From Bacillota bacterium (lineage in GTDB: Bacteria > Bacillota > Bacilli > Paenibacillales > Paenibacillaceae), in contig JAEWPC010000046.1 in the NCBI GenBank assembly GCA_023460795.1, positions 1-26,614 of the forward strand: 26,614 bases of DNA, read 5' to 3'. The notes under the pieces were generated by a model. The model searched no databases and was not told the origin of the DNA. It was given only the letters and a program-made list of their open reading frames with translations. Position numbers and translations under genes: made by a program. Each line of letters opens with the position of its first letter. Positions within the stretch are counted from its first letter, which is position 1. Positions 24,099 through 26,614 of the stretch are shown here, piece after piece.

Positions 24099-24979
24099 AC
24101 GGGCGCGTCGTCGACTTAGCGGACCGCGTGATCGTCGGACTCGCCGGCTGGGGCGATCATAACGAGCTGTACCCGCCGGGTACGGCTTCGAAGGATCGGC
24201 TGGCGCAGTACGGCGAGTTTTTCCCCGTCGTCGAAGTGGACAGCTCGTTCTATGCGATTCAGCCCCCGGAGCGCTCCGCCCGCTGGGCGGCGGATACGCC
24301 GCCGTCGTTCCGGTTCGTCGTGAAGGCGTATCAAGGGATGACCGGGCATCAGCGCGGCAGATCCCCGTACGAGAACGCGGAGGCGATGTACGCGGCTTTC
24401 CTCGAATCGCTGCAGCCGATCCGGGCCGCGGGAAAGCTGCTCGCCGTGCTGTTCCAATACCCGCCGTGGTTCGATTGCTCGAAACCGAACGTCACGCTGC
24501 TCAGGGAGACGAAGCAGCGCATGGGAGACGTGCCCTGCGCGCTCGAATTCCGCCATCAAAGCTGGTTCTCGCCCGAATACCGGGATAAGACGATCGGTTT
24601 CATGAAGGAGGAGGGCTGGATTCATAGCGTGTGCGACGAGCCGCAGGCGGGCTCGGGCTCGATCCCGACCGTGCTGGCGCCGACGACGGAAGACGTCACG
24701 ATCGTGCGCATGCACGGGCGCAACGTCGCGGGCTGGAACCAGAGCGGATCGCCGAATTGGCGGGAAATTCGCTACCTGTATCAATATAACTCGGAAGAGC
24801 TGACGGAGTGGGTCGGCGGCGTGGAGCTGCTGCTTCGGGAGACGAGGCAAGTGTGCGTGCTGTTCAACAACAATTCGGGCGGGCACGCGGCGGGCAATGC
24901 CAAGCAGTTCATGCGCATGCTCGGACAGAAGACGCGCGAAATTCCGCGCCAGCTCGATCTATTCCATACGGAAGAATAA
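24095..24979 (+). CDS. DUF72 (YecE/YunF-like) protein
   Basis: A 294-aa member of the DUF72 family, a TIM-barrel-like group without established activity. It starts with VIVGLAGWGDHNELYPPG and has FPVVEVDSSFYAIQPPE, FRFVVKAYQGMTGH, LLAVLFQYPPWFDCS, CALEFRHQSWF and VTIVRMHGRNVAGW, then VCVLFNNNSGGHAAGNAKQF. This is the usual order of conserved blocks (G-x-GW, V-E-x-xxxFY, FxYPP, E-F-R-xxSW, FNN). The start overlaps the previous stop by 4 bp, so translation is probably coupled with the oxidoreductase. B. subtilis YunF is of similar length. Confidence 0.9.
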   Translation: MNGRVVDLADRVIVGLAGWGDHNELYPPGTASKDRLAQYGEFFPVVEVDSSFYAIQPPERSARWAADTPPSFRFVVKAYQGMTGHQRGRSPYENAEAMYAAFLESLQPIRAAGKLLAVLFQYPPWFDCSKPNVTLLRETKQRMGDVPCALEFRHQSWFSPEYRDKTIGFMKEEGWIHSVCDEPQAGSGSIPTVLAPTTEDVTIVRMHGRNVAGWNQSGSPNWREIRYLYQYNSEELTEWVGGVELLLRETRQVCVLFNNNSGGHAAGNAKQFMRMLGQKTREIPRQLDLFHTEE

Positions 24980-24995
24980 GGGAGACCCTGCGCGA

Positions 24996-26135
24996 ATGAC
25001 GGTTACGACGAGACTCAAAGGCTTTAACTTCCTTTTCTTCTCGATGTTCGCTTTGTTCATCTCCTTCCTGCCGGTGTATGCCGACGGCATCGGCATTTCC
25101 GGTACGCACATCGGTATCATTCTGGCATCGGGCAGCTTGATCAGCATCGTGTTCCAGCCGCTTTGGGGGATGGTCAGCGACCGGGCGCGAACGATTCGCA
25201 AAGTGCTGCTGTTATTGCTCGCCTGCTCCATCGTCACGGGCGTGCTCATGTTCAATACGTCCGCGGTGTGGAGCTTCGCGCTGCTCGTCGGGCTTATGAA
25301 CGTGTTCTACTTGCCGACGGACCCGCTGGTCGAGAGCTTGAATTTTCAGACGACGCAGCGGGAGAACGTCAGCTACGGCTCGGTTCGCATGTTCGGCGCG
25401 ATGGGCTACGCCGTAACGTCGCTGCTCGCCGGTTACGGCTTGCAGCAATGGGGGATGGGGAGCCTGGCATGGATCTATGCGGGAGTCGGCGTGACGGCGC
25501 TCATTCTGGCCGTTACGATCGCGGACGTGCAAGCCTCGGCCAAACCGGCTCTGTTCCGGCATCTGAAGCAGTTTTTCACGCAGTCGCACGCGCTCTCTTT
25601 TTTCCTCCTCGTGCTCCTCGTCGCCATCCCCCACAAAATGAACGACACGTTCATCGGCCTCTACATGGACCAGCTGGGCGGAAGCGTGCGGCTGACCGGG
25701 CTGAGCTGGTTCGTGATGACGCTGACGGAGACGGTGTTCTTCGCGCTAAGCGCGAGGCTGATCAAGCCGGGCAAGGAGAGGCTGTTCATGACGCTGGCGG
25801 CGGGCCTGTACGTGGTTCGGTTCCTGCTGAGCGGACTGGTGAATCACCCGTACGAGCTGGTCGCGGTTCAGGTGCTTCAGGGCGTCACGTTCGTGTTGTT
25901 CTACGTCGGCGCGATGCAATATCTGTACGCCATCGTACCCGATGAGTGGAAGTCGACCGGACAGACGATGCTTACCGTGCTGTTCTTCGGCGTATCGGGC
26001 ATCATCGGTTCGTCCATCGGGGGTTGGGTCATCGAAGCCTGGGGAGGCGGGGCGTTGTACGAAGGGATGGCGGCGTTCGCGGCGATCGGGTTCCTGCTCA
26101 GCTTCGTGTTGCTTAAGAAACCTCAGGCGGGCTAG
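24996..26135 (+). CDS. MFS transporter
   Basis: A 379-aa integral membrane protein of the major facilitator superfamily with about 11-12 hydrophobic segments. The N terminus MTVTTRLKGFNFLFFSMFALFISFLPVY is followed by GTHIGIILASGSLISIVFQPLWGMVSDRARTIRKVLL. This includes the MFS motif-A-like GMVSDRxxTIRK between TM2 and TM3. SVRMFGAMGYAVTSLLAG resembles the MFS_1-like (LacY/phenylpropionate-type, PF12832) group. Substrate unknown. The ATG at 24996 lies 16 bp after the DUF72 stop. AAGGGAG is about 11 nt upstream and overlaps that stop codon. The frame is open further upstream, but the membrane domain begins here. Confidence 0.9.
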   Translation: MTVTTRLKGFNFLFFSMFALFISFLPVYADGIGISGTHIGIILASGSLISIVFQPLWGMVSDRARTIRKVLLLLLACSIVTGVLMFNTSAVWSFALLVGLMNVFYLPTDPLVESLNFQTTQRENVSYGSVRMFGAMGYAVTSLLAGYGLQQWGMGSLAWIYAGVGVTALILAVTIADVQASAKPALFRHLKQFFTQSHALSFFLLVLLVAIPHKMNDTFIGLYMDQLGGSVRLTGLSWFVMTLTETVFFALSARLIKPGKERLFMTLAAGLYVVRFLLSGLVNHPYELVAVQVLQGVTFVLFYVGAMQYLYAIVPDEWKSTGQTMLTVLFFGVSGIIGSSIGGWVIEAWGGGALYEGMAAFAAIGFLLSFVLLKKPQAG

Positions 26136-26210
26136 CCGTCTAACAATGGCGAAACGCCCAGACTCACATACAATAAGAATAATTATCGGTGTCGAAAGGA
26201 AGGCGCGACT

Positions 26211-26597
26211 ATGGCGAATACGTACGTGTATACGAGACGGGAGGAGATCGTTAACGCGATCACGCACGGCTTAGGGACGCTGCTCAGCATCGCGGGATTA
26301 ACGCTGTTGATTGTTTTCGCATCGCTTGAAGGAACGCCATGGCACGTCGTGAGCTTTACGATCTACGGCGTAACGATGCTGCTGCTCTATACGGCATCGA
26401 CGCTCGTCCATGCGCTCCCGGAGGGCAAGGTCAAAGACTTGTTCGAGACGTTCGATCATTCCTGCATTTATCTGTTCATCGCGGGCACCTATACGCCGAT
26501 CTTGCTCGTTACGCTGCGAAGTCCGCTCGGCTGGACGTTATTCGGCATCGTCTGGGGGCTTGCGGTGGGGGGAGTCGTGGTGAAGGGGGTTTTTTAG
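26211..26597 (+). CDS. hemolysin III / TrhA-type membrane protein, incomplete at window end
   Basis: The N-terminal 128 residues of a PAQR-like hemolysin III (YqfA/TrhA) family protein; the family is usually about 210-220 aa. Visible are the N-terminal REEIVNAITHGLGTLLSIAGL, TMLLLYTASTLVHALP, the conserved FDHSCIYLFIAGTYTPILLV and about four membrane segments. The ribosome binding site AAAGGAAGG precedes the ATG by 7 nt. The stop at 26595-26597 comes right after GGGGG TTTTTT. Removing one G (26585-26589) keeps the frame open to the window end and gives KGFFRKNK, close to the KxFFxKR pattern expected there. The stop is therefore probably a sequence-end error or a frameshift, not a natural C terminus. 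Confidence 0.8.
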   Translation: MANTYVYTRREEIVNAITHGLGTLLSIAGLTLLIVFASLEGTPWHVVSFTIYGVTMLLLYTASTLVHALPEGKVKDLFETFDHSCIYLFIAGTYTPILLVTLRSPLGWTLFGIVWGLAVGGVVVKGVF

Positions 26598-26614
26598 AAA
26601 AAATAAATCGTGGG

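Overview
The window reads as a piece of a moderately GC-rich, Gram-positive Bacillales chromosome, most like Paenibacillaceae (Paenibacillus/Cohnella-type). The signs are strong AGGAGG-type ribosome binding sites, a B. subtilis-like odhA-odhB operon, YkuK and HprK-type proteins, copper-amine-oxidase-N plus beta-propeller secreted proteins, and an LPXTG-like surface protein with a sortase. This placement is inferred from gene content, not from a database search. The window starts inside a tandem repeat and ends in a gene with a frame problem at a homopolymer, so it may be a whole draft contig.

Layout. 1-350: a 50-bp tandem repeat array, then the odhB terminator. 361-4497 (minus): odhA-odhB, the E1 and E2 subunits of 2-oxoglutarate dehydrogenase. 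4805-6566 (plus): a CzcO-like flavoprotein oxidoreductase and a 218-aa protein of unknown function. 6572-8105 (minus): mqnB-mqnD, two steps of the futalosine menaquinone pathway, behind a near-consensus promoter. 8193-8601: a second array of 51-bp units, each carrying a small hairpin. 8697-11237 (minus): a large secreted copper-amine-oxidase-N/beta-propeller protein. 11415-13781 (plus): a YkuK-family protein, a membrane-anchored NAGPA-type phosphodiester glycosidase and a divergent HprK homologue. 13790-14131 (minus): a small unknown protein. 14298-15317 (plus): a TraB/GumN lipoprotein. 15600-21305 (plus): a 1632-aa modular wall-anchored adhesin and, 3 bp later, a class B sortase. 21399-22906 (minus): a second NAGPA-type protein coupled to a coiled-coil membrane protein. 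23106-26135 (plus): a tight run of Gfo/Idh/MocA oxidoreductase, DUF72 protein and MFS transporter. 26211-end (plus): an incomplete hemolysin III/TrhA-type membrane protein.

The most notable items are: the adhesin-sortase pair with a TPKTG rather than LPXTG sorting motif; the HprK homologue, which keeps the kinase core but has substitutions at positions that are catalytic in canonical HprK/P; two unrelated intergenic repeat arrays, both built around short inverted repeats; and the probable frame error at the right edge. No tRNA, rRNA, CRISPR array, IS element or prophage was recognised.
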